Shown here piece after piece: positions 25,158 to 32,281 of a stretch of DNA of 64,000 nt. Source of the stretch: Nocardia abscessus NBRC 100374 (GTDB lineage Bacteria > Actinomycetota > Actinomycetes > Mycobacteriales > Mycobacteriaceae); NCBI RefSeq assembly GCF_000308455.1, contig NZ_BAFP01000117.1:35343-99342 (forward strand). The letters are read 5' to 3'. The notes below the pieces were generated by a model. It was given only the letters and a program-made list of their open reading frames with translations. It was not told the DNA's origin and did no database searches. Position numbers and translations under genes: made by a program. Within the stretch, counting starts at the first letter, position 1, and each line of letters opens with the position of its first letter.

Positions 25158-26093
25158 GTGCGAATCCGATTGTTGCTGGTTGTGGTCATGGCGTTATGGG
25201 GCAGCGCATTCGCGTGCTCGAAACTCGCGATCCGGGAGATCCCGCACGAGGTGGCGGGATTCCTCCGCTTCTTCCTCGGCGCCGTCGTTCTGCTCGTGGC
25301 CCTGCGTATGCCCAGGATCGCGGTACGGGACTTCGGGCGTGTGGCGGCGCTCGGGCTGGTCGGCGTCTTCGGCTACAACTTCCTTTTCTTCCTCGGCCTG
25401 GCCATGGCGCCCGCCGCGGACGGCAGTGTGATCGTGCCGATGGCGGCGCCGGTCATCACCGTCGCCGTCACGGCCGTGCTGACCCGCACCCGGCTGCCGC
25501 TCGCGCGCGCCGCCGGGATCGCCGTGGCGGTCTGCGGCGGGGCCGTCTTCTTTCTCGGCATTCCGTCCGGCGGTGGCCACCGGCTGCTCGGTGACCTTCT
25601 CTTCCTCGCCGCGGCCGCGTGCTGGGCGTGCTACACCATGCTCGGCGCCCCGGTCCTGGCCCGCCTCGCGGCCCCTGCCGTCACCGTATATGCCACGGCC
25701 ATCGGCGCTTCGGCACTGGGCGTGGTCGCGCTGCCGCACCTGTCCGGCGTGGCATGGTCCGAACTCGGTGCCGGGTTCTGGCTCAACCAGGCGTATCTCG
25801 GTGTCCTGCCGACCGCGCTCGCGTACGTCCTCTACTATCGCGCGGTCGGCGAGGTCGGCCCGGCGACCGCCGCCTCCGCCATGTTCCTGGTTCCCGCCTT
25901 CGGCCTCGCCTGTGCGTGGGTGCTGCTCGGCGAATCCATCGCGCCCGTCCAAGCGCTCGGCGCCGCACTGATGTTCGCCGGAGCATGGCTCAACACCCGC
26001 GACGGCAAGCCGCGTGCGGCCGTCGTGCCTCCGATCGAACCGGATGCCGACGATTTGCCTCCGTCGCCCTCCCCACAGTCGTGCAGAGCGTGA
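25158..26093 (+). CDS. EamA/DMT-family exporter
   Basis: The 311-residue membrane protein has ten transmembrane segments in two EamA repeats (about residues 5-130 and 150-285) and a short polar tail. Members export amino acids or other metabolites. The GTG at 25158 starts directly at the first helix. The stop overlaps the start of a 33-codon membrane-peptide ORF (GTGA). Confidence 0.9.
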   Translation: MRIRLLLVVVMALWGSAFACSKLAIREIPHEVAGFLRFFLGAVVLLVALRMPRIAVRDFGRVAALGLVGVFGYNFLFFLGLAMAPAADGSVIVPMAAPVITVAVTAVLTRTRLPLARAAGIAVAVCGGAVFFLGIPSGGGHRLLGDLLFLAAAACWACYTMLGAPVLARLAAPAVTVYATAIGASALGVVALPHLSGVAWSELGAGFWLNQAYLGVLPTALAYVLYYRAVGEVGPATAASAMFLVPAFGLACAWVLLGESIAPVQALGAALMFAGAWLNTRDGKPRAAVVPPIEPDADDLPPSPSPQSCRA

Positions 26094-26191
26094 GCGAGCT
26101 CGTCGTCTACCTGACCCTGATCGGGCTCGTTCTGCTCCTGCCTGCGCTGATCGTCAGCCCTGGATTGCGCAGGTGGGGGAAGAAGCGGTGA
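26090..26191 (+). CDS. Single-helix small membrane protein, 33 residues
   Basis: The GTG at 26090 overlaps the stop of the EamA gene. The 33-residue product is one hydrophobic helix (about residues 5-24) followed by a positively charged tail RRWGKKR, so it should insert with its C-terminus in the cytoplasm. Coupling and topology suggest a partner of the exporter. It is too short for sequence statistics, so confidence is moderate. Confidence 0.5.
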   Translation: MSELVVYLTLIGLVLLLPALIVSPGLRRWGKKR

Positions 26192-26211
26192 CAGCGCCTG
26201 ACGTAGTTCGG

Positions 26212-26433
26212 CTAGCCGCCGCAGACCTGCCGGTGCGCATTACGCAAGGCGACCGCGAGCGGCTCCTGCGACAGGCCGTAGGGGTCGATGCTGTTGCGCA
26301 CCACCCAGATGGCTCCGCCGACCACCAGGCACAGCGGAGTGGGTGGCTGCGACGGCGGATTCGCCTGCGCGATCGCCGTTCCCCCTGCCATGAACGAACC
26401 GGCGATCACCAACGCCGCGAGCATTTTTCGCAT
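26212..26433 (-). CDS. Small secreted protein, 73 residues
   Basis: The ATG at 26433 follows an AGGA site. The product has a signal peptide (residues 1-24, ending AIAQA) and a mature part of about 49 residues with two cysteines (in PLCLVV and near the end in RQVCGG) that could form one disulfide. No family is recognised. It is similar in style to the many short exported peptides of mycolata. Confidence 0.7.
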   Translation of the reverse strand: MRKMLAALVIAGSFMAGGTAIAQANPPSQPPTPLCLVVGGAIWVVRNSIDPYGLSQEPLAVALRNAHRQVCGG

Positions 26434-26492
26434 CGTGGAGTCCTTTCGTCGCCGCACAGCGTACGCCGGATCCTTCTACCGGGCCGAGGAAT

Positions 26493-26660
26493 TGCGTACT
26501 GATCTGCCTGCCCGACGGCCGCGCCCATCCCGGCGCGGCCGCCACCGTCATCTGCCCCGACATCCTGCGCCGCTACGCCCACGACGCGAGCTTCGCCGAC
26601 GCGCAGGTGCTTCCGATCGCCGACTTCGGCTTCTGGCGCTGCTATCGCCCGACCCTCTGA
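26493..26660 (+). pseudogene. C-terminal remnant of a SAM-dependent methyltransferase
   Basis: This frame reads LPDGRAHPGAAATVICPD, then ILRRYAHDASFADAQVLPI and FWRCYRPTL before a TGA. That is the typical end of a class I methyltransferase of actinomycetes (RYAxDAGFxxVEVLPI...FWRFYRL). No start codon with a ribosome site and no N-terminal SAM-binding domain precede it, so it looks like a truncated relic. The rest of 26434-26696 contains nothing else I can support. Confidence 0.45.
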
Positions 26661-26696
26661 GCGCGCCCCGTCGAGACGAGCCGAACGCCGCAAGCG

Positions 26697-27281
26697 TCAC
26701 GCGGTATAGGGATGTTCGGCGCGGGCCGACCGCAGCGCCCGGCCCCACCAGACCAGCTGTCCGAGCAGTTGATCGGCGGCGGCGACCGGCATTTCCGGAT
26801 CCGTCGGCTGTCCCGCGGCATCGAATCGCCTGCCTGCGTCGTGGAAGCTCACCGTGTCGCGCACGGTGACCGCGTGCAGTTCGGCGAAGACGTGCCTGAG
26901 GTGCTCCACGGCACGCAAGCCGCCGGAGATGCCGCCGTAGGAGACGAATCCCACCGGCTTGGCCCGCCATTCGGTGTAATGCCAGTCGATGGCGTTCTTG
27001 ACCGACGCCGGATAGCTGTGGTTGTACTCGGGTGTCACGACGACGAAGGCGTCCGCCGCGGCCAGCCGCGGGCCGACCGCTGCCAGCGCCCGCGCCGCCT
27101 CGGGTTCGGGATGGTGGGAAAGACGGTCCGGCAGCGGAGTTTCGGCCAGATCGACGACGTCGACGCTGACGTCATCGTGCCGGTCGGCGTGTTCGGCGAA
27201 CCATTTCGCGACGGTCGGGCCGAAGCGGCCCGTACGAGTACTGCCGATGATGACGGCGAGCTGGATCGGATTGTCAGGCAT
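26697..27281 (-). CDS. NADPH-dependent FMN reductase / NAD(P)H:quinone reductase
   Basis: The 194-residue flavodoxin-fold enzyme has the FMN phosphate loop GSTRTGRFG (residues 13-21) and the second FMN motif TPEYNHSYPASVKNAIDW (about 104-121), the hallmarks of the NADPH_dep_FMN_red family. It reduces FMN, quinones or azo/nitro compounds in the cytoplasm. Upstream lies a MerR-type promoter (27326-27347), so it is probably induced by a redox or chemical signal, although no merR gene is adjacent. Confidence 0.9.
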   Translation of the reverse strand: MPDNPIQLAVIIGSTRTGRFGPTVAKWFAEHADRHDDVSVDVVDLAETPLPDRLSHHPEPEAARALAAVGPRLAAADAFVVVTPEYNHSYPASVKNAIDWHYTEWRAKPVGFVSYGGISGGLRAVEHLRHVFAELHAVTVRDTVSFHDAGRRFDAAGQPTDPEMPVAAADQLLGQLVWWGRALRSARAEHPYTA

Positions 27282-27325
27282 GGCGCGTTCCCTTCGATAC
27301 GTTTCGATACGGGAACAGCCTCAAG

Positions 27326-27347
27326 CCTGAACAAAGGTTTAGGTCAA
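27326..27347 (-). promoter_or_regulatory. MerR-type promoter/operator upstream of the FMN reductase
   Basis: On the minus strand TTGACC (complement 27342-27347) is followed by CCTAAAC-cttt-GTTCAGG (27326-27343), an inverted repeat with one mismatched position. A dyad placed just after a -35 box is the design of MerR/SoxR-family operators. A direct repeat of GTATCGAA and an outer GTTCCC/GGGAAC pair follow nearer the start. Confidence 0.45.
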
Positions 27348-27365
27348 GTCGGCACGGATCGCCGG

Positions 27366-27737
27366 TCAGACCTCCAGTTCCTCCTCGATGCCCTTCAGAC
27401 GGTGCCTGGCCATCGCCAGGTTCGCCCGGCCCCGGTCCAGCGCCAGGTAGAGGAACAAGCCTTTGGACTTGCGGCCGGTCATCGGCCGGATGATGTGGTA
27501 CTGGCCGGACAGCGTGATGAGGATGTCCTCGATCTCCTCCTTGAGACCGAGTTGGTCCATGGTGCGCATCTTGGCGCGCACCACCTCGGTGTTGCCCGCG
27601 CCCGCGACCTGGAGATCCAGGGACTTGGAACTGCCGAGCATGCCCAGCGCCATGCCGCTGTTGTAATCGACCACGGCGGCGCCGATGGCGCCGTCGATCA
27701 CCATCATGTCTTTGAGTGCCAGATCCATATTGGACAT
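27366..27737 (-). CDS. Roadblock/LC7-like protein, last gene of the operon
   Basis: This 123-residue protein has the roadblock/longin-like alpha-beta fold: IDGAIGAAVVDYNSGMALG near the start, NTEVVRAKMRTM helix, DILITLSGQYHIIRPM strand pair, and a closing helix ANLAMARHRLKGIEEEL. The end of the helix closely resembles that of the gene at 29042 (GNLAMARYQLRGILDEM), so the two are paralogues. Bacterial roadblock proteins bind small Ras-like GTPases as regulators or form homodimeric platforms. It is 11 bases from the preceding gene. Confidence 0.8.
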   Translation of the reverse strand: MSNMDLALKDMMVIDGAIGAAVVDYNSGMALGMLGSSKSLDLQVAGAGNTEVVRAKMRTMDQLGLKEEIEDILITLSGQYHIIRPMTGRKSKGLFLYLALDRGRANLAMARHRLKGIEEELEV

Positions 27738-27748
27738 ATCTGTTCCTT

Positions 27749-28225
27749 TCAGTGGGTTTTCGTTGCTTGTTCGCTTCCCGCGTCGGTCGCTACCGGCGTC
27801 AGCAAGTCGGCGATCGCGCGGGCTGCCGGGCGGGATTCCAGATGCAGCCTGCCGATGTTCACCTCGGGGGCGGCCAAGACGGTCAGTGAGGTCCAGCCCG
27901 CCGCGTAGATCACCACGTGCCCGCCGGTGCCGTGCACCACGACCTCGCTGAACCCGCCGCCGTGCGCGGTGCCGGCCAGCCGGTGCGAGAGCGACAGCTG
28001 CGAGGCGGCCATCGCGGCCATCCCGTTGGGCTCGATCTCCGGAGGCAGATCGTGGGCGACCAGCAGCCCGTCGTTGGACGCCACCAGCGCGCCGGTCAGC
28101 CGCGGGACCCGATCGCGCAGTGCCTTCAGTTCCGTGAGCACCGCCGCGTTCGGTTCGGGTCCGGACATCGCCACCTTGGTCAACCTTCCCATCAAATCGC
28201 CGAGCCGTTTCTTCCGCGCGGTCAC
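27749..28225 (-). CDS. Roadblock/LC7-domain protein (MglB-like)
   Basis: The 158-residue product starts at the GTG at 28225, which overlaps the upstream stop. A basic N-terminus (TARKKRLGDLMGRL) precedes a classical roadblock domain with VPRLTGALVASNDGLLVAHDLP, a long AMAASQLSLSHRLAG helix and the GHVVIYAAGWTSLTVLA strands. This is the most MglB/conservon-B-like of the three. In conservons such proteins regulate a Ras-like GTPase, but no GTPase gene is present in this operon. Confidence 0.88.
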   Translation of the reverse strand: MTARKKRLGDLMGRLTKVAMSGPEPNAAVLTELKALRDRVPRLTGALVASNDGLLVAHDLPPEIEPNGMAAMAASQLSLSHRLAGTAHGGGFSEVVVHGTGGHVVIYAAGWTSLTVLAAPEVNIGRLHLESRPAARAIADLLTPVATDAGSEQATKTH

Positions 28226-29052
28226 GCGAGCTCCTTCAAAGCCGCTTGCAGGCGGACGAGCAGGTCGCGGTCCGGCGGCTCCGAACGATCGGCGACGGGG
28301 ACCGGCGCCGAGTGCCGCCCACGGCGTCGCGGAAGCCGTCCCGGCTCCGCGAGGGCCCGCGCGACCGCTACGGGCTCGGCGGTCACCGGCGCGAGCACCG
28401 CCGGCTCGACCGCCGTGGGAGCCGACATCGCGACGGGCGGCTCGATCAGCCCCGCGGCGGTCAGATCCCGCACCGCGACCAGACATCCATAGGTGGTGCG
28501 GCCGAGTTCACGGCCGATCCCCGCGACGCTGCGTTGGGCGTCGGCGGCGGCCAGCACCTCGGCCTGGCCCCCGGTGAGCATCACGCGCCGTCGCCGCACC
28601 CGGCGAACCGGGACGACCGGGACGCGATCGACCAGATCCGCGGGCCACGGCCCGGATTCCGGATCGCCGCGCCGCGCGCACTCCTGGACGAGCGCCCGGG
28701 GCGTGATGTGGCAGACGGGGGCGAGCCAGTGCGGTGGCGCGGGCCGGAATTCCGGAACGGCGGGCGTGGCCAGCAAGAAGTAGGCGGCATCGAAAACCGA
28801 CAGCATCGCGAGCGTTTGCAGCCGTGGCCGCCCCAGCACACGACCGGGATCGCCCGACCCGGCGCGCCGCCAGTCCTCGGCGGTCGCCACCCCTGCCTCG
28901 ACGACCAGCCGGTCCAGCCCGGTGGTGCGCCTGCAGTCGGCGGAAACGATCGCTCCTTCGGCGAGATGAAACGCACCGTCGCCCGCGTGCAGCACCCCTG
29001 TACGTCCTTCCTGTTCCAGCCGCCGCAATTCGACCGCGAGTTCAGGGCTCAT
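28222..29052 (-). CDS. DUF4388-like plus winged-helix protein of the roadblock operon
   Basis: The 276-residue protein begins with a short domain (LAVELRRLEQEGRTGVLHAGDGAFHLAEGAIVSADC) that resembles the PATAN/DUF4388 type found in two-component outputs. A helical middle part follows, with a winged-helix-like segment (AEVLAAADAQRSVAGIGRELGRTTYGCLVAVRDLTAAGLIEPP, about residues 165-210). The C-terminal linker is Pro/Arg-rich. It overlaps the upstream roadblock gene by 11 bases and the downstream one by four. I infer a DNA-binding or adaptor output for the roadblock proteins. Confidence 0.65.
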   Translation of the reverse strand: MSPELAVELRRLEQEGRTGVLHAGDGAFHLAEGAIVSADCRRTTGLDRLVVEAGVATAEDWRRAGSGDPGRVLGRPRLQTLAMLSVFDAAYFLLATPAVPEFRPAPPHWLAPVCHITPRALVQECARRGDPESGPWPADLVDRVPVVPVRRVRRRRVMLTGGQAEVLAAADAQRSVAGIGRELGRTTYGCLVAVRDLTAAGLIEPPVAMSAPTAVEPAVLAPVTAEPVAVARALAEPGRLPRRRGRHSAPVPVADRSEPPDRDLLVRLQAALKELA

Positions 29053-29428
29053 CGCCGTCCTCGGCCATTTCGTCGAGAATTCCGCGGAGCTGGTATCGCG
29101 CCATCGCCAGATTCCCGGTGTCCTCGTCGAACAGCACGTGCACGAAAAGCCGGCCGTCGAAATCGCCGTTCACCAGGTTCAGCAGGTGATATCCGCGGGT
29201 CCCGCAGACGATGATCTCGGTGACGTCGTCGCCGTCGGTGGACAACGCCGGACAGGCGAGCACCGCGCGCACCACATCCGTTGTGGCCGCGGCGTCTTCG
29301 TGCTCGTCCACGAGGTCGTGCCTGCCGTCCGCGGCGATCGCCAGACCGCTCGCGCCGTCCACCAGCGTCACACTGCGCGCACCCGGAATATCCATGATGC
29401 GTTTCAGAGAGCCGTCGATACCGATCAC
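29042..29428 (-). CDS. Roadblock-like protein, first gene of the operon
   Basis: This 128-residue protein opens the operon. It shows the roadblock pattern GARSVTLVDGASGLAIAADG, a helix ATTDVVRAVLACPAL, the strands VTEIIVCGTRGYHLLNLV and a final helix TGNLAMARYQLRGILDEMAEDGDEP. It has no membrane segment. Three roadblock-like genes plus one winged-helix gene form a unit distinct from the histidine kinase-roadblock-DUF742-GTPase order of streptomycete conservons. Confidence 0.78.
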   Translation of the reverse strand: MIGIDGSLKRIMDIPGARSVTLVDGASGLAIAADGRHDLVDEHEDAAATTDVVRAVLACPALSTDGDDVTEIIVCGTRGYHLLNLVNGDFDGRLFVHVLFDEDTGNLAMARYQLRGILDEMAEDGDEP

Positions 29429-29550
29429 GCGCCACCACTTGTCATGGGAGGGGTTTACGGTTTCCAGACGCTACACACGGGCGCCGCGGGCTGTACAGCA
29501 AATCGGGGAGAAATTTCCGGTAAAAATGATTCTTCCTGGCAGCGCGGAAT

Positions 29551-29601
29551 AATACCCTTCGGTATTCAATACCTTTTGGTATTCAATACCCGTCGGTTTT
29601 T
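29551..29601. promoter_or_regulatory. Tandem 17-bp palindromic operator array
   Basis: Three units of AATACC-N4-GGTATTC repeat with an exact 17-bp period (29551, 29568, 29585); the third has one mismatch. Read across the joints they give two perfect 13-bp palindromes GGTATTCAATACC at 29561-29573 and 29578-29590. The array lies 123 bases upstream of the roadblock operon start. The remainder of 29429-29863 is AT-richer than average near 29500-29600 and holds no gene that I can support. Confidence 0.65.
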
Positions 29602-29863
29602 CCCTGGCAACGCACCGGATCCGGCCACAAAAAGTCCTCGATACGGCCACTCGTCTGCTCCGGTGCCACTTACGCGACACGACTGCGACTATTCACGCAC
29701 GGCCACGCGCCGCCGGAACCACACGGGCGCGGGAAGTTTCCCGCTGCGCGCCACGGCTCTACATGAGGGGCCCGCGCGGCCGACAGTGACCTCGCAGCAA
29801 TTACAGGATCGGCGACATGCGGATACGGACGCGGACTCGGCCGCGCCGCTGGACGACGAGAGG

Positions 29864-30205
29864 TCAGCCGCCGGTGATGCCGGTGGAGATCTTGACCACG
29901 ACCTTGTCGTCGGTGACCTCCTGCACCGTGACGGTGCTCCCGTCGGCGGTCTGGGTCTCCCCGACCGGGACGGTGACTTCCTGACCACCCACCGACAGGG
30001 TGACCAGGTTGCCGTTCACGGCAATGAGTTTCGCTTCGATACCCACGATGCTCGCTCTGGCGTCCACACCGCGGGCGAAGGTCACCGTGCAACCGCTCAC
30101 GGTGCAATCGGTCTTCGTACCAGGACCTTCCGTCGTGCAGGCGGCCACGCCGAGCGGAGTCACCAAGGCGAACAAGGACACTGCGACGAGCCGGCGAAGA
30201 ACCAC
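29864..30205 (-). CDS. Small lipoprotein, 113 residues
   Basis: The GTG at 30205 gives a signal peptide with lipobox LGVAAC (C23). The mature part has a DCTVSGCTVTF pair of cysteines (near residues 32 and 37) that may form a disulfide, then an all-beta stretch (IVGIEAKLIAVNGNLVTLSVGGQEVTVPVGE). The fold recalls small beta-barrel lipoproteins of mycolata. The function is unknown. It is separated from the VWA gene by about 100 bases on the same strand. Confidence 0.75.
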   Translation of the reverse strand: MVLRRLVAVSLFALVTPLGVAACTTEGPGTKTDCTVSGCTVTFARGVDARASIVGIEAKLIAVNGNLVTLSVGGQEVTVPVGETQTADGSTVTVQEVTDDKVVVKISTGITGG

Positions 30206-30306
30206 CCGCTCAGTGTAGAGCCGATCGCCGTCCCCGTCCGGCGCATCCGTTTCATGCGACGGACACACCGTCCGTCGCCGACGCCGCTGCCCGGCGAGTG
30301 CGAAAT

Positions 30307-32256
30307 TCAGCGCCTGCCGCGCAGGTAGTCGCTCACCACGGCGGCGCCGAGACCGTCCAGGTCCGGCGCCACCACGCGGCCGCCGCTGCGACGGGCCATC
30401 AGATCGACGAACGCGGCCAAGCGCGGGTCGTCGCCGAGCATGAACACCGTCACCGACGCGCCCAGCTTGGCCAAGGCGTCGACCTGCGCCATGGTCACGG
30501 CCAGCGTGCGCGGCTCCGGCGGCCAGTTGAAATAGGCCTCGCCATCCGGCTCCAGATGCGCCGTAGGCTCGCCATCGGTGACCACGAGCACCACCGGCAC
30601 CGCGTCCGGATGCCTGCGCAAATGCGCCGCCGCCAACAGCAGCGCGTGGTGCAGATTGGTGCCCTGCTCCCACACCCCTTCCAGCGCGGTCAGTTCGCCG
30701 ATGTCGACGGTCGTGGCGTGCCTGCCGAAGGTGATCACGCTCAGCGCGTCGGAGCGGAACCGGGTGCCGATCAGGTGGTGCAGCGCGAGGGCGGTGCGCT
30801 TCATCGGCACCCACCTCCCGTCCTGCACCATCGACCAGGACGTATCCACGCACAGCGCGACGGCGGCCCTGGACCGCTGCTCGGTCTCCATGATCTCGAC
30901 ATCGGACACCTCCAGCGTCACCTGGCGGCTGCCCGTCGACGCCGATCGCAGCACGGCATTGCGCACGGTGCGCGACACGTCCCACGGCTCGGTGTCGCCG
31001 AATCGCCATGCCCTTGACCCGCCTGTCGGCTCGCCTGCCGCACCGGCCCGGGCCGTGTCCCGTTCACCACGCCGGGACCGCAACCGCCCGACGACATCGC
31101 GCAGCGCCACCTCGCCGAGCCGCCGCAAAGCCTTGGGCGTCAATCGCAATGAGCCGTCCTGCGCCCGCTCGAAGATGCCTTGCCTGCGCAATTCGCGCTC
31201 CAGCTCGGCCAGCCGCGCCGCGTCCACGCCGGCCTCCGCGCCGAGGTGGCGCGCCAACGCCTCCAGGTCGATATCCTCCAGCCGCGCACCGGCGTAGGTC
31301 TGGCCGAGTTGCTCGGCGAGTGCGTCGAGTTCGGCGAGATCCTGCAGAGCCTGCGCGCCCGCGCCGAGTCCCAGCGGGTCCTCGCCGCGGAAGGGCCGCC
31401 CGGAATCCCAGTCCTCGTCCGGGCGCAGCGCGCGTAGATGCGCGTCCAGCGCGGCAACCTGCTGGGCGATCCCGGGATCGCCGAACGCCTGGCCGATCAG
31501 CTCGGACAACTCCGCGCGCTGCTGCTCGGACATCGAATTCATCATCCGCTGCGCGGCGGCCGCGCGGGCGGCGAGCGCGTCGATCAATTCCTCGGTGTCG
31601 CGCGGGTTCTCCGGGAAGAACTCGCCGTGCTCGGCCATGAACTCGGCGAACCGCTGTTCGGTGTCCTCGCCGCGCGCGTGAGCGGCGAGCAGGTCGTTCA
31701 GGTCCGACATCATCCGACCGACCCGCTCGACGTCCTGCGGCGTGGTGTTCTGCAAGGCCTGTTTCATGCCTTGGAAGCGCGATTCCAGCAACTCGCGGCC
31801 GAGCAGGTCGCGGATCTTCTGATAGTTCTCGCGGCCGGTTTCCGACCGCCAGGGGTACTCGGCGAGTTCGGTGACGGCGGCGGCCGTGCTCGACGGCAGC
31901 GCGTCCAGCTGCGCCTCGGCGAACCTGGCGTCGTCGGAGGGGTCGGGGAACAGCGCGCCGCGCTCGGCGTCCAGTGCCTGTTCCAACAGTTCCCGGACCT
32001 GCTGCAACGTGCCGTCGAGCCGGTGGCGCCGGGAGATCTCCGCGCGGCGCTGCCACAGCTTGCGCGTCAGCTCCTCCAGCCCCGGCATGGTGCGGGTGCC
32101 ACGGCGCAACAGCTCTTGCAGGGCGTTGCGCGGCGAGCTGCCCTCCATCACGTCGCGACCGATCCGGTCCAGGGCCTCCCGCAGGTCGAGCGGAGGCGCC
32201 AAAGGATCGGGCCCGTCGTGGTAGGGGCCGTAGGAGTAGCGGTCGGGCGTCGTCAC
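30307..32256 (-). CDS. VWA-domain protein partner of a MoxR AAA ATPase (Rv0959-like)
   Basis: The 649-residue protein has a long helical N-terminal part and a C-terminal von Willebrand A domain with the MIDAS motif VDTSWSM (DxSxS) and the later TDGEP that complete the metal site. It starts at the GTG at 32256, just after the AAA gene ends. MoxR/VWA pairs act as chaperone-like or metal-chelatase-like remodelling machines; M. tuberculosis Rv0958/Rv0959 is the closest pair I recall, including the lengths. The client is unknown. Confidence 0.87.
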   Translation of the reverse strand: MTTPDRYSYGPYHDGPDPLAPPLDLREALDRIGRDVMEGSSPRNALQELLRRGTRTMPGLEELTRKLWQRRAEISRRHRLDGTLQQVRELLEQALDAERGALFPDPSDDARFAEAQLDALPSSTAAAVTELAEYPWRSETGRENYQKIRDLLGRELLESRFQGMKQALQNTTPQDVERVGRMMSDLNDLLAAHARGEDTEQRFAEFMAEHGEFFPENPRDTEELIDALAARAAAAQRMMNSMSEQQRAELSELIGQAFGDPGIAQQVAALDAHLRALRPDEDWDSGRPFRGEDPLGLGAGAQALQDLAELDALAEQLGQTYAGARLEDIDLEALARHLGAEAGVDAARLAELERELRRQGIFERAQDGSLRLTPKALRRLGEVALRDVVGRLRSRRGERDTARAGAAGEPTGGSRAWRFGDTEPWDVSRTVRNAVLRSASTGSRQVTLEVSDVEIMETEQRSRAAVALCVDTSWSMVQDGRWVPMKRTALALHHLIGTRFRSDALSVITFGRHATTVDIGELTALEGVWEQGTNLHHALLLAAAHLRRHPDAVPVVLVVTDGEPTAHLEPDGEAYFNWPPEPRTLAVTMAQVDALAKLGASVTVFMLGDDPRLAAFVDLMARRSGGRVVAPDLDGLGAAVVSDYLRGRR

Positions 32257-32281
32257 GACGCCTCGCCGGGAACCACGGCGG

